This document shows, one piece after another, positions 54,615-63,281 of a DNA stretch of 64,000 nucleotides; the stretch's first letter is position 1; every line of letters begins with the position of its first letter. The position numbers were made by a program, and so were the translations under genes. Source of the stretch: Sphingobium herbicidovorans (lineage in GTDB: Bacteria; Pseudomonadota; Alphaproteobacteria; Sphingomonadales; Sphingomonadaceae); the NCBI RefSeq assembly GCF_002080435.1, contig NZ_CP020540.1, positions 248,001 to 312,000 of the forward strand, read 5' to 3'. The notes beneath the pieces are model-generated. The model worked only from the letters and a program-made list of their open reading frames with translations, was not told where the DNA came from and did no database searches.

Positions 54615-54627
54615 ATCGTAAGACGAT
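54615..54627. promoter_or_regulatory. Second MarR-like palindrome
   Basis: ATCGT-AAG-ACGAT, 43 bases before the start of the small membrane protein gene. It shares ATCGTA...ACGAT with 54070-54082, which suggests one regulator for both promoters. Confidence 0.6.
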
Positions 54628-54669
54628 ATAATTTAATGGTTGGCGTCTGGCAGTTCGGTGGAGGAACGC

Positions 54670-54942
54670 ATGACCCTGCTCGAGATCCTCGGCGGCGCGT
54701 TCGTTGACGTTGTCGGAAGCCTGCTCGCTGCATTCCTGCTTTGTTATCTTGGCTGGAACGCCTTCAAACTCGTACACCACCCGGAAATTGGCGTCCCGTT
54801 TCTGCTTTGCCTAGGTTGGATCAGCTTGCCTCATCATCTGACGGCGAGTACCTTTGTGCAAATGGTCGTCGTATATACAGGCGTAGGTGCATTGATTTTA
54901 TGGCCGGTTGGTCGAAAGTGGTATAGAGATCATAGTTCCTAA
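54670..54942 (+). CDS. Small membrane protein (90 aa)
   Basis: ATG 54670 with GGAGG upstream. Two or three membrane helices (VDVVGSLLAAFLLCYLGWNA, VPFLLCLGWISLPHHL, FVQMVVVYTGVGALILWPVG). Not recognised. Position and shared palindrome link it to the MarR/ClC locus. Confidence 0.6.
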   Translation: MTLLEILGGAFVDVVGSLLAAFLLCYLGWNAFKLVHHPEIGVPFLLCLGWISLPHHLTASTFVQMVVVYTGVGALILWPVGRKWYRDHSS

Positions 54943-54963
54943 AAATGAGAAAAGGAGAGGTAG

Positions 54964-55185
54964 ATGGATCAATTGGATCAGGATTTTTCGGTTCATCCTG
55001 CACCTTACCCCGTTATCATTGGGTGCATCAGAGAGGACCGCGAGCCGTCTATTGCAGAGATACTGCGAGTAGCCAAGCGCATCCGCCGGGAGGCGTATCC
55101 CGCGGCCGAAAAACTTAGTCCTAGGCACCGGCGTGGAATAGTTTTGAGCGCCTTGGCAGCTCTCGGGATCGAGCAGGAACGTTGA
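54964..55185 (+). CDS. Small protein of unknown function (73 aa)
   Basis: MDQLDQDFSVHPAPYPVIIG and on to IRREAYPAAEKLSPRHRRGI. AAGGAGAGG is present before the ATG. Soluble, basic C-terminus. No family recognised. Confidence 0.6.
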   Translation: MDQLDQDFSVHPAPYPVIIGCIREDREPSIAEILRVAKRIRREAYPAAEKLSPRHRRGIVLSALAALGIEQER

Positions 55186-55283
55186 GGTCCCTGCTTGTGA
55201 GGAATATTGCTTGTACCATTTGGAGACGAAAGCCGCTCTTTCGCGAACATCAGGGTGTGCATCGGTCGATTAGCACCGACGAC

Positions 55284-55315
55284 AAAAACCTGCCGCGCTT
55301 CTTAGGGCGCGGCAG
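55284..55315 (-). terminator. Intrinsic terminator of ipdAB-like operon
   Basis: Minus-strand stem CTGCCGCGC/GCGCGGCAG with an eight-base loop, followed by TTTTT (55288-55284), 46 bases after the stop of the 55362 gene. Confidence 0.75.
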
Positions 55316-55361
55316 AATACCCATTCACCCTTATTCTCACCTCAACCAGATGCTACTTCGT

Positions 55362-56123
55362 TCATGACCTAATTCTTTTCTCCTCTGGATCCAGTTGAGA
55401 TATAATCGCTAGCTGCGCAGGTGTAGGTATGCAAGTTGTGGGGATTGGCGCAGAAGGGCGAGTAATTGAAAATCCCGTATTGTCCTGAACTTCGTCAAAC
55501 GTGACGCCTGGGTGCAGTGATCTGATACGGATTGAGTGATGAGTTCCGCCGAAGTCGAGAACGCATAACTCTGTGACAATCAATCTGAGATCAATCCCTT
55601 TGGGCATTTGTCCGCCTGGATATCGATCCGGATTATATCCGGCCATGCAGACGAAGTCGACCTCCCCTTCAACAAAGACACGTTTGTTGTGCTTCGGGAA
55701 AAAGAAGCTATTCGGGTGGCAAATAGAATTGCCGGGAAAGCCTCTCACGCCAAGCATGGCAGTCCGAGGTTTCTTATGATCCCCGATCACGCTGATGTTT
55801 GCCTGGCCGTAGCGATCGATCTGTACCGGCGTAACCATCGCATGGCGCTTTCCGCTCCAGAGTGTTGAAAACACGCGGTCGTAATTTGCCGGCCCTTCGT
55901 ACACGGGTTGTTGATGACTTTGGCCTAGAGGAAGCGGTTCGGAGGTGTACCATGCCTCGCCATCCGTAATCTGGATCGCGGGACTGAAAGTACGCTTTGC
56001 CAGACCTGCTGCAATCCGCGGGATCGGGCCTATTCCGGTCACCATGATTTCACCTGCACCCCGCCAAGCTTCAGCGCATGCAGTAATCATCAATTCCGAA
56101 AGGGGGTGACTTGAGTTGCTCAT
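55362..56123 (-). CDS. CoA-transferase family subunit beta (IpdB-like)
   Basis: 253 residues from ATG 56123. A CoA-transferase I fold, visible in GEIMVTGIGPIPRIAAGLAK, GLSS-like ITDGEAW and ICHPNSFFFP. The pair resembles IpdAB, which in steroid degradation opens ring D of the CoA ester; glutaconate CoA-transferase is the wider family. Here it is an isolated pair with no other steroid genes in view, so the substrate is unknown. Last gene of a two-gene operon, 13 bp after the alpha subunit. Confidence 0.85.
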   Translation of the reverse strand: MSNSSHPLSELMITACAEAWRGAGEIMVTGIGPIPRIAAGLAKRTFSPAIQITDGEAWYTSEPLPLGQSHQQPVYEGPANYDRVFSTLWSGKRHAMVTPVQIDRYGQANISVIGDHKKPRTAMLGVRGFPGNSICHPNSFFFPKHNKRVFVEGEVDFVCMAGYNPDRYPGGQMPKGIDLRLIVTELCVLDFGGTHHSIRIRSLHPGVTFDEVQDNTGFSITRPSAPIPTTCIPTPAQLAIISQLDPEEKRIRS

Positions 56124-56136
56124 GTTCAACGATCTT

Positions 56137-57018
56137 TCAGTAAATCGGCTTTGGTAGGCTAGACACTTTAGACGGCCCGCCCACGGCAGACAGATACGAC
56201 GCTTCATCTACATTGATGAAGTTAGATCTGTAGTCGTCCCATTGTTCGGCAGAGCTGGCACTTTTTGAGTACAGCCTGAGATGATCGAGATCGATTTCGT
56301 AATCAGGAGATCCGCTCGTTGGGTGAGCGCCGAACGGCACTTCCGCCACGCCGCTTATGAGAGCCCGTTCAACGAGATTGAAGCGACTGTTAGTCTTCAT
56401 ATCCAGTGCTGCCGTTGATACTATTTTCTCGACCGTTACGTAGCTGCGCTCGGAAGCACGTACGAGCAGTTCGTCGAAAATGGGATCGACACTGAGGTTG
56501 AGTATATTTCCACGGTCGTCTGAACGATGAGCGTGGATGAGTGCCACATCAGGTGTGATAGGTGGCATTGCCACCAGTTCTTCCTCATCCTGGTAAGGGC
56601 TTGTAATCATTTTAAAGCCAGGCTGATTGATCACATCCGTTCCGATCCCGACGCGCGTCGGCAAAAATGGTAGTTTCATCGCCGCAGCACGCAAACCCCA
56701 GTGGAACATGCCCTCATCGACTTCCCAAACCTGGAATGCGCCTTTTTCTCTAGCCGCTCGGTAATGGGGATCCAGCGGAATATGGTCCAGGGTTACAAAC
56801 GAGAAGATCAATCTTCTGATCTTCCCAGTACCGGCAAGAAGTCCAACGTCTGGGCCTCCATATCCTGCGATAACCGTAAGATCTTTCAGGGATGAGCGCG
56901 CTATTGCACGCACCAGCGCCATTGGCTTGCGTCGCGTAGCCCAGCCTCCCAGTCCAATGCTCATACCATCGCGTAGCTCGGCGATGATTTCGTCTACCGT
57001 CATTACCTTATTAGTCAT
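56137..57018 (-). CDS. CoA-transferase family subunit alpha (IpdA-like)
   Basis: 293 residues. N-terminal DGMSIGLGGWATRRKPMALV and VIAGYGGPDVGLLAGTGKIR are the family glycine loops; VEKIVSTAALDMKTNSRFNL is later. Works with the beta subunit. Expected reaction: CoA thioester hydrolysis or transfer. ATG 57018, with no strong ribosome site seen. Confidence 0.87.
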   Translation of the reverse strand: MTNKVMTVDEIIAELRDGMSIGLGGWATRRKPMALVRAIARSSLKDLTVIAGYGGPDVGLLAGTGKIRRLIFSFVTLDHIPLDPHYRAAREKGAFQVWEVDEGMFHWGLRAAAMKLPFLPTRVGIGTDVINQPGFKMITSPYQDEEELVAMPPITPDVALIHAHRSDDRGNILNLSVDPIFDELLVRASERSYVTVEKIVSTAALDMKTNSRFNLVERALISGVAEVPFGAHPTSGSPDYEIDLDHLRLYSKSASSAEQWDDYRSNFINVDEASYLSAVGGPSKVSSLPKPIY

Positions 57019-57591
57019 CTTTTACAGAACTCGGTCATGCGCGCAGCGTTCTTCACCTGCCCGACGGAGCAGGCAGAGTTGCGAGCTTTGTGGTGCAGAA
57101 GTGTCGAGGGTCGAGTTATGACCATTCTTGTTGAGGGCCAAAACTCTTGCGCTCGGTCATGGCAGAGGAAAGATCCGGCCAACAGCATGTGCTGAAAGTG
57201 GATCCATAGAGCCGTAAACCCCGGTCCGAAGGCAGCACGCCTCCGGCCGGGGCTTAAATGCCTGCGACGATGCTGCCGGAGTTAAGTTCGCGAGAACGAC
57301 GAGAGCAGAGACTGCGCATAAGACATTATCGCCTTGGCGGCGCTCGAAAGTCAAGCGTCGCTTGCAGCACCAAAATTCTCTGAAGCCTATAACGTTGAAG
57401 CCATCGGTCTATTTGCGAGTGTAAGCTGAAATTTTGTGAACCGCTTTCTGGAACGGGAGGATTGCGGCGCGGGGTAGCTGCATGCGTCTTCAGTATCAGT
57501 CTGGAAGTAGACTGATGTGCGGAGTTCTTTGCAGTTATGATGCCTCATTGCGTCGGCTGGGACCTGCCAAAGCTAGTCCTCTCCCCTTTGA
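57019..57591. other. Gene-free region with a strong hairpin
   Basis: 573 bp. A near-perfect GC-rich hairpin (57219-57233 with 57239-57252; CCCCGG...CCGGGG) with few T after it. It may end the upstream minus-strand MreB-like transcript or be a remnant. No gene recognised. Confidence 0.45.
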
Positions 57592-58599
57592 TTATCCTCG
57601 CGCAGTTTGGAGGGCAGACTGCAAACCGCGCGCAACACAATGAGCCGGATCCTCAGCGACAAGCACTGGCAGACCGAGCTCCTTCTGAAGCGACTCAACG
57701 AGACGGGGCGTCAAGGCGCCGCCACCTGTGAGCAAGGCGCCATGTTCATGCAGATCCTGGCTGAGCTCCGGTGGCGTTTGGTTCAGTACGTCCCGCACGG
57801 CTTCTATGATTTGCCTAACGTGCTTGTCGATCACTGGATCCAGTTCTGACGCGGAAATGCTTAGGGACGTCGGAGCCATGGACACAAGGCTCCGGCCGCG
57901 GACTTCGATCACTTTGTCCGAGGGGTAGCCGCCCTTCAAAGAAGAGCAGTTCCTTTTGATGCGTTCTGCCGTTGGCGCACCAACAAGAATCTTGTGCCGA
58001 AGGTGAAGATGATCGGCGATCGCTTTGTTCAATGAGGCCCCTCCGATCCGAACGGAGCGGGTCAGGCAAATTCCGCCCAATGAAAGAACCGCCACCTCAG
58101 TGGTGCCCGCGCCACATTCCAGCACCAGCACACCCGCTGGCTTGTTGATCTGGATTCCGGCACCAACTGCGGCGGCAAGTGGCTCATGAACCAAACGTAC
58201 GGGAGCCAGTCCAGCATCATCAGCCGCGGTCAGGAGGGCTCGTCGTTCAGCTTGCGTGGCGTCGGCAGGAACCCCGATGAGCGCTCGGAGCCCTCTCACC
58301 TGTCTGCGGCCCAGAGCGTGGCGGATAGCATATCGCAACAGCTCGGCCGCAGTGCCGATATCTTGTAGAACGCCCCGCCGTAAGGGTCTTCTCACCTGCA
58401 GGCCTGGAGGTGTGCGATCGACCATTGCCTCTGCCGCACTGCCCGCCGCAAAGAGTTGGGGATCAGTCCGAAAATTGGCAAAGCAGCAAAGCGAGGGCTC
58501 GTCGAAAAGGATACCGCCATCGCGATGAATTACCCGCAAATTTGCAGTGCCAAAATCGATTGCGAGTTCCGGCCGCCTCAGAGATAAGGAAGAAAGCAT
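57592..58599 (-). CDS. MreB-like actin homologue
   Basis: 335 residues from ATG 58599 (MLSSLSLRRPELAIDFGTAN; phosphate 1 loop DFGTANLRV). Phosphate 2 VLVLECGAGTTEVAVLS and the adenosine motif LLTGGGALTPRLVE are present. Close in length to MreB but diverged, with no mreC/D nearby. Chromosomal MreB shapes cells; accessory copies may form distinct filaments. Alternative: DnaK-like ATPase, which is less likely. Confidence 0.85.
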   Translation of the reverse strand: MLSSLSLRRPELAIDFGTANLRVIHRDGGILFDEPSLCCFANFRTDPQLFAAGSAAEAMVDRTPPGLQVRRPLRRGVLQDIGTAAELLRYAIRHALGRRQVRGLRALIGVPADATQAERRALLTAADDAGLAPVRLVHEPLAAAVGAGIQINKPAGVLVLECGAGTTEVAVLSLGGICLTRSVRIGGASLNKAIADHLHLRHKILVGAPTAERIKRNCSSLKGGYPSDKVIEVRGRSLVSMAPTSLSISASELDPVIDKHVRQIIEAVRDVLNQTPPELSQDLHEHGALLTGGGALTPRLVESLQKELGLPVLVAEDPAHCVARGLQSALQTARG

Positions 58600-58932
58600 C
58601 CGTCTGACATAGCGATCATTCCCGCCTTTGTCTCGCCTTTGCCTCGTCCGCGGATTTGTGCCTGGCTGCCCCACACCTGAAGCGCGGTCCTCATTGGCGG
58701 TGTTCCATTACGGGATGTTGTCGGTCAGGTTTGACATAAGCGGGCTACAACGGCATCATGGAAGAATGAAGGCCGGTCACTCTCATCATCGCTTTCGCCA
58801 CCACGGGGGGCAGCTTCTCGCGGGCATGTAGCCCCGGGTTCCGGTGCTTGGTGCCCTGAATTCGGGGCTCGGATCGAAAACAAGCTTTGCCTCGCAACAG
58901 GGGCGTGAGCGCTCATCCGGAAAGCAAAGTGT
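58600..58932. other. Divergent promoter region, no gene
   Basis: 333 bp between mreB-like and Rnk-like genes. No coding features or repeats recognised. Confidence 0.4.
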
Positions 58933-59337
58933 ATGACCAGCAAGAAGGGGCGTCGCCGCCCGCAAATCCATATGATCGATTCCGAAGCCGACGCGATCAC
59001 TGATCTCGCAATCGCTGCTGAAAGACGGATCCCGCAGGTGAGCAAGCTTCTCCTGGAGGAAACTGCGCGGGCTCACATTTACTCGGCAGCGCGCATCCCT
59101 CAAGACGTTGTGACGATGAACGCCACTGTCGATTTCACCGACGAGGCTGGAGAAAAGGCGCACAGCTACCAGCTGGTTTATCCGCGAGAAGCCGACATTT
59201 CATCCGGCCGAATATCTATTCTGACGCCGGTTGGTGCTGGTCTCATCGGCCTGAGGGAAGGGCAGTCAATATTGTGCCCAGATCGTGATGGACGCGAGCG
59301 AGAGCTTAAGATCGTCAGGGTGGTGCACGAAAGATAG
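58933..59337 (+). CDS. rnk: Rnk/GreA-type nucleoside diphosphate kinase regulator
   Basis: 134 residues. C-terminal GreA/FKBP-like domain: FTDEAGEKAHSYQLVYPREA, RISILTPVGAGLIGLREGQS, ERELKIVRVVHE. The N-terminal coiled-coil part is short, as in Rnk. Rnk proteins interact with RNA polymerase and affect NDK levels. Alone on its strand. Confidence 0.87.
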   Translation: MTSKKGRRRPQIHMIDSEADAITDLAIAAERRIPQVSKLLLEETARAHIYSAARIPQDVVTMNATVDFTDEAGEKAHSYQLVYPREADISSGRISILTPVGAGLIGLREGQSILCPDRDGRERELKIVRVVHER

Positions 59338-59785
59338 TCTATCTTTCCATTCAAATTACGGGATGTTTTCGCGCAGCCAGATGTTTGAACACCGCTGGGG
59401 AGCGGGTAGGGGCACTGCGCCGAACTTTGTAGCACTGTTCAGGCGATAGTCTGACTTAGAAGAAATTTGGGCACGGAAACTTGCCGCTTCAAATGTCGTG
59501 GGAATGCATGCTTGCCTTTCCTGCTCTGCACTCTACATTAGACGGATGTTCGTTAGCAGGAACCACGAGAGGCCGGCGCGCCGGTCTGGAAGCAGCGCGC
59601 TGTCGCGCGCCTAAGCCCTGACGCCGATCGCGTCGGGGCCGTTCCCTCCTTTCTGCCTCCACTGGGCGCCTTCAGCGCCAACGTCTGTGTACAAGATGAG
59701 ATTCACAGGCGTGCGTGAGAAGTAGTCTTCGCGACTGCGGCACATGGGCGGATACTTTCTAGCTAATTTTGTCTGAGAGGCCATC
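59338..59785. other. Non-coding stretch with stacked hairpins
   Basis: 448 bp. Contains three successive GC-rich dyads at 59573-59637. The rest shows no gene. Confidence 0.5.
59573..59637. other. Three tandem hairpins, possible structured RNA
   Basis: CCGGCGCGCCGG (59573-59584), GCGCGC-TGTC-GCGCGC (59595-59610), CCCTGACGC-CGATC-GCGTCGGGG (about 59616-59637). The first and second have little or no loop. Could be tandem terminators or a small RNA. Confidence 0.35.
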
Positions 59786-60502
59786 ATGGGATCGAAGTTC
59801 ATATGGGTTACTCGAACAGCACCGTATAACATGCTTACCGCACATCGGCTGAAGGGGATTGGGCACAAGGCGCTCACAATTCCCCTTCTCACGATCAAGC
59901 CAAGGCCTCATGAGGCGCTATCAACCCAACCTGATGCGCTCGCGTTTACCAGCATTCACGCTATCGAGCACCACCGCTTGGACTGCCGCTTTCGTGATCT
60001 GCCTGTTTTTACAGTTGGCGAGCGAACGGCGAAGCTGGCGCGCGATGCTGGCTATCGTCGGGTGCAATCGGCCGACGGAAATGCGCTTGATCTGGAGATA
60101 CTGATCAAGGATCACATGCCTAAAGGCTCTGAAATCATCTACTATAGTGCTGCTGAGCCTGCAGTGGAACTCGCGCTATCGTTGAACGAGAGAGGTTATG
60201 CCGCTCGCCAGATCACCGTATATGAAAGTCTACGCTCTCCTTCGAACACAATTACTCCCGCATTGGCCGCCATGCCTTGGATGGACGGAGTTCTGATACA
60301 CTCAGCGAAGGCGGGTAGGATTGTCGCTCAGCTCATAGCCGATTGCGGAGAGCAGTGGCAGGGGACCGCCTATTGCATCTCCGAAGCTGCCGCCGATCCC
60401 CTGCGGCATCTTGCACATGGAAGAGTAAATGTTTCTGAAAAGCCTAATGAGCGGGCAATGCTTGATTTGCTAGGTGGAAGGGGCCCCCCGCCAATTTTTT
60501 AG
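59786..60502 (+). CDS. hemD: Uroporphyrinogen-III synthase-like protein
   Basis: 238 residues, HemD fold: VTRTAPYNMLTAHRLKGIGH, ALAFTSIHAIEHH, VFTVGERTAKLARDAGYRRV, DGVLIHSAKAGRIVAQLIAD. In the heme pathway HemD closes hydroxymethylbilane to uroporphyrinogen III. No other heme genes are here, so it may be an accessory copy or be repurposed. It has neighbours of stress type, including a haemoglobin 3 kb away. Confidence 0.85.
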   Translation: MGSKFIWVTRTAPYNMLTAHRLKGIGHKALTIPLLTIKPRPHEALSTQPDALAFTSIHAIEHHRLDCRFRDLPVFTVGERTAKLARDAGYRRVQSADGNALDLEILIKDHMPKGSEIIYYSAAEPAVELALSLNERGYAARQITVYESLRSPSNTITPALAAMPWMDGVLIHSAKAGRIVAQLIADCGEQWQGTAYCISEAAADPLRHLAHGRVNVSEKPNERAMLDLLGGRGPPPIF

Positions 60503-60595
60503 CTTCGATAAGCTTCGCATTAGCCAATCAACTAAGGCGATCTATTCCGTTCATTGTTGAGCCCTTGGCTCTTTTAAGGAAATGGCTCTGATCCC

Positions 60596-61012
60596 ATGCC
60601 TCGTCGTTTCGAAAAATATGCATCGTCTTCAGCCAATCATGCAGATAAATGCTTCGTCAACGAGTTCGAGGTTAGTGCTGCAGCCTATCCTGATGGCCGA
60701 ATTGCTGTGCTTCTTTCATATTATCCCGATCTGTCCCGAGAAGAATTAAAAGAGGTCATTGGATTTGTCCGTTTAGCGCGAGACGATCAGATAAGGCGAC
60801 TAAGATCCACTCCGCGTAATTCAAGAAAGCTCGACAAGGTCCTGCGGGACAACAGAGCACTAATGCCGAGTCCGCATGCGAAAACTAGTTCGATTGTCGC
60901 GGCTGTTGTCATTATGTCGATCCTACTGTGGATGTTGTGGGACAAGCGACCGCATCCTCTTGCGCCCGTGTCGCATCAGGCTGATGTAAGCCGACAGGCG
61001 GGCACATTTTGA
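60596..61012 (+). CDS. Small TM protein, paralogue family member 2
   Basis: 138 residues: a helical domain (GRIAVLLSYYPDLSREELKE, VRLARDDQIRRLRSTPRNSR) then one membrane helix (SSIVAAVVIMSILLWMLW). Shares YPxLSxxEL and a KLDKxxRD-type segment with 61037 and 48790. 24 bp before the next paralogue; likely one operon. Confidence 0.7.
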   Translation: MPRRFEKYASSSANHADKCFVNEFEVSAAAYPDGRIAVLLSYYPDLSREELKEVIGFVRLARDDQIRRLRSTPRNSRKLDKVLRDNRALMPSPHAKTSSIVAAVVIMSILLWMLWDKRPHPLAPVSHQADVSRQAGTF

Positions 61013-61036
61013 ACGCAAATAGATCAGGAGACCGCA

Positions 61037-61330
61037 ATGTGCGCCGTTTTTGTAAAACCGCGTCTATTTGGGCGCAGCTCTTGCCGCTTCGTAGAACTAC
61101 TCGATCGATATCCCGACGTCAGCGCCGGTGAGCTCGCTGAGATGATCGAGACATTTCCCCATCTGCCTGCGGCTGAAATCGCCATCATGTCGATAGGTGA
61201 AAAATCACACAGAAAGCTGGACAAATTCATCATGGAGCAGTCGGAAGCTCTTAGTCGGCCATGGCTGAATAGTAGTTTACTAATCATTATCGCCATCAGC
61301 TTTGTAGTTCTCCTGTACTGGCTTCATTGA
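61037..61330 (+). CDS. Small TM protein, paralogue family member 3
   Basis: 97 residues: RFVELLDRYPDVSAGELAEM, then HRKLDKFIMEQSEALS, and a C-terminal anchor (SSLLIIIAISFVVLLYWL). Similar to 48790 (LLDRYPxV, EIAEI) and to 60596. ATG 61037 follows AGGAGACCG. Unknown role. Confidence 0.72.
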   Translation: MCAVFVKPRLFGRSSCRFVELLDRYPDVSAGELAEMIETFPHLPAAEIAIMSIGEKSHRKLDKFIMEQSEALSRPWLNSSLLIIIAISFVVLLYWLH

Positions 61331-61535
61331 AGAATTCACGCTTATGCGGAGAAAGATATGCGGATAATTGAAAGCATTTCGACTGGGCTACACGATAAGA
61401 TGCGCATTGGAGAGATCTAGTGAATAGAATTAGGCGAATAATCAACGAGTAGCGGCCCCGGGTTTGCGAGGGAGGAGCCCGGGGTTGATTTTGAATCTTG
61501 TAACGGCAGCGGAGTACGCTGGTCGGGAGTAGCCA

Positions 61536-61685
61536 ATGATCAAGACAGCCGCATATGAACGAGAGTCACCGCTTGAACCTGCAGAAACGCAAGCGCCTGA
61601 ACCGCGTGTGATCCCCTTTCCGAAACGCAATTCGCAGCCCGAGCCGACCCCTCCCACCGTGTCGGAACCTCCGGCTGCGGCATGA
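61536..61685 (+). CDS. Short Pro-rich protein (49 aa)
   Basis: ATG 61536 with GGGAG upstream. MIKTAAYERESPLEPAETQA then Pro/Glu-rich to PPTVSEPPAAA. Disordered. Below normal gene-call length but with a good ribosome site and position. Confidence 0.4.
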   Translation: MIKTAAYERESPLEPAETQAPEPRVIPFPKRNSQPEPTPPTVSEPPAAA

Positions 61686-61716
61686 TCATCTAATCAGCTG
61701 AGGAATAGGTAAGGAT

Positions 61717-62310
61717 ATGTCGATCGATGTTTCCGCGGAGTGCGGGACGTTCTTTGTCACCCTTATCAGAGGCGCTGCAGAGCGGGCAGAGGCGATCTTG
61801 GTAAGGCCAGGTCAGGAGGTGCGCTTAAGAGCGATCCGAGATGATGGGTTTTCAGAATTGGCGCGGCTGGAGCTGTCGCCACTGCCGGAAGATCAATATC
61901 TCGCCGTTGCACTCCGCCTCTCGAGCGATGGGGACCGCAAGTCGGCCATATTCGCTGCACTGGCGGACCAATTTCGGTCACCCCCTTTGAGCATCGCCGT
62001 GGAAGCTCAGCGCAAGCTTGTCCAAAGCCGTTCAAGCAAGAGTGGGCTGTCACTGAAGGCAGCCGGCGAGGCCGTTGACGCGATCAAGATAAACCTGAGT
62101 TCGGCCGGGGTCGATTATAGCCGCGCGCTAAGACTTCGAGCGGCCTTCTATTCAGATTTTTGGTGTGATCCGAGGATAGCTGCCGCTCCGGGAACTCGCC
62201 GCGTTATGCTAACAATGTCCGAGATATTGAAAGCACAAGTCAATGTCGAACATGCTAATAGATTGCCAACCTGGAAGCGAACTTCTGTTACAAGGAGTGT
62301 TTGTGAATAG
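61717..62310 (+). CDS. Unknown protein (197 aa)
   Basis: MSIDVSAECGTFFVTLIRGA, later SPLPEDQYLAVALRLSSDGD. Mixed alpha/beta, soluble. Ribosome site GAGGAATAGG upstream. No family recognised, codon use fits neighbours. Confidence 0.6.
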   Translation: MSIDVSAECGTFFVTLIRGAAERAEAILVRPGQEVRLRAIRDDGFSELARLELSPLPEDQYLAVALRLSSDGDRKSAIFAALADQFRSPPLSIAVEAQRKLVQSRSSKSGLSLKAAGEAVDAIKINLSSAGVDYSRALRLRAAFYSDFWCDPRIAAAPGTRRVMLTMSEILKAQVNVEHANRLPTWKRTSVTRSVCE

Positions 62311-62555
62311 TATAGGATAATTTGTGAGTGAGAGTCTAATTTTGCAAACGAGATCGCTTATAATGAAAGCGGCCGGTTTGATGATCAAAGGGGAACAATG
62401 GAATCATCCGCGGTTTCGAGCCTCGTTGCCCTAGAATGGAGAGCGCGCGCTGTTCAACATCCGCGAAACTCGGCTACATTTCAGCAGCCTCTCGGATGTC
62501 GAGCGCGAATTAATTAAGTATTTTGATGTAAGCAAGTCCGATCAGCGAGGCTCCT

Positions 62556-62921
62556 ATGTACAATTTGGAATTCGACGAACAAACGCGCGTGCTGTTCCAG
62601 AGGGCTAGCGGATTTTGGAACCTGGAAGAATTCAGGCGGTATCATGTAGAGTTCGCTGCGCTTCTAAGGCGGGTCCGCTCAGATGGGTGACCCATTAAAA
62701 TGCTATTCGATAGCCGAGACATGCCGCCCCAATCGGCCGAGGTGGTAAACGCATTTTCCAAGATGACCAGCGCAGATGGCATGAATGCTGACGGACGGGT
62801 CGCGATCCTGGTTTCGGGCATGCTTTCCAAACTGCAGGCCCAGCGGATTTCCGATAATCCGCTTGTGAAGAGTTTCAATGACGAGGCGGAAGCGAGGGCT
62901 TGGCTAGCGGAGCCAATCTGA
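62556..62921 (+). pseudogene. STAS/SpoIIAA-like protein split by TGA
   Basis: ATG 62556 opens MYNLEFDEQTRVLFQRASGF and a TGA at 62688-62690 interrupts SDG-*-PIKMLFDSR. The same frame runs on through PPQSAEVVNAFSKM to 62921, so a single C-to-T change (CGA to TGA) would explain it. Reading through gives a complete 121-residue protein with the STAS/UPF style (WNLEEFRRY, ILVSGMLSKLQAQRI). ATG 62700 may still start the second half. Confidence 0.55.
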
Positions 62922-62984
62922 AGTCGCTAGTAGGTAAGAACATCTATTTGGAAAATTGCGCCATCCGCACCTAGCAGCGCTCCA

Positions 62985-63281
62985 TCATGGCTCCAGACGA
63001 CTAAATTCAACATGAAAGCGTACCGCACCTAGCGGCTCGACCCGGTGCAAGATGGTCGGCTCCACGACCCCAGGGGGTGTCGCTTCAGACAATATAACTT
63101 CTGCCGGCGTTCTGCGTGGATCGGTCACGATATAACGCAGTTCGCCTTCCTCCACGCGGATCAGGCCCCAGGTGCCTTCCTTTGTCTGATGGTCGTTCAG
63201 CAAACCTGCCGGTATAGTTTCCTCGGTAAAGGTCGGCGTGCGCTTATAGGGTGTGACCCCGTCAGGAAGCTGATCGATCAT
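62985..63281 (-). CDS. DUF1971 (TehB-N-like) protein
   Basis: 98 residues: LPDGVTPYKRTPTFTEETIP, AGLLNDHQTKEGTWGLIRVE and ILHRVEPLGAVRFHVEFSRL. DUF1971 is a small cupin-like fold often near tellurite-resistance methyltransferases or haemoglobins. Overlaps the haemoglobin gene by four bases. Confidence 0.88.
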   Translation of the reverse strand: MIDQLPDGVTPYKRTPTFTEETIPAGLLNDHQTKEGTWGLIRVEEGELRYIVTDPRRTPAEVILSEATPPGVVEPTILHRVEPLGAVRFHVEFSRLEP

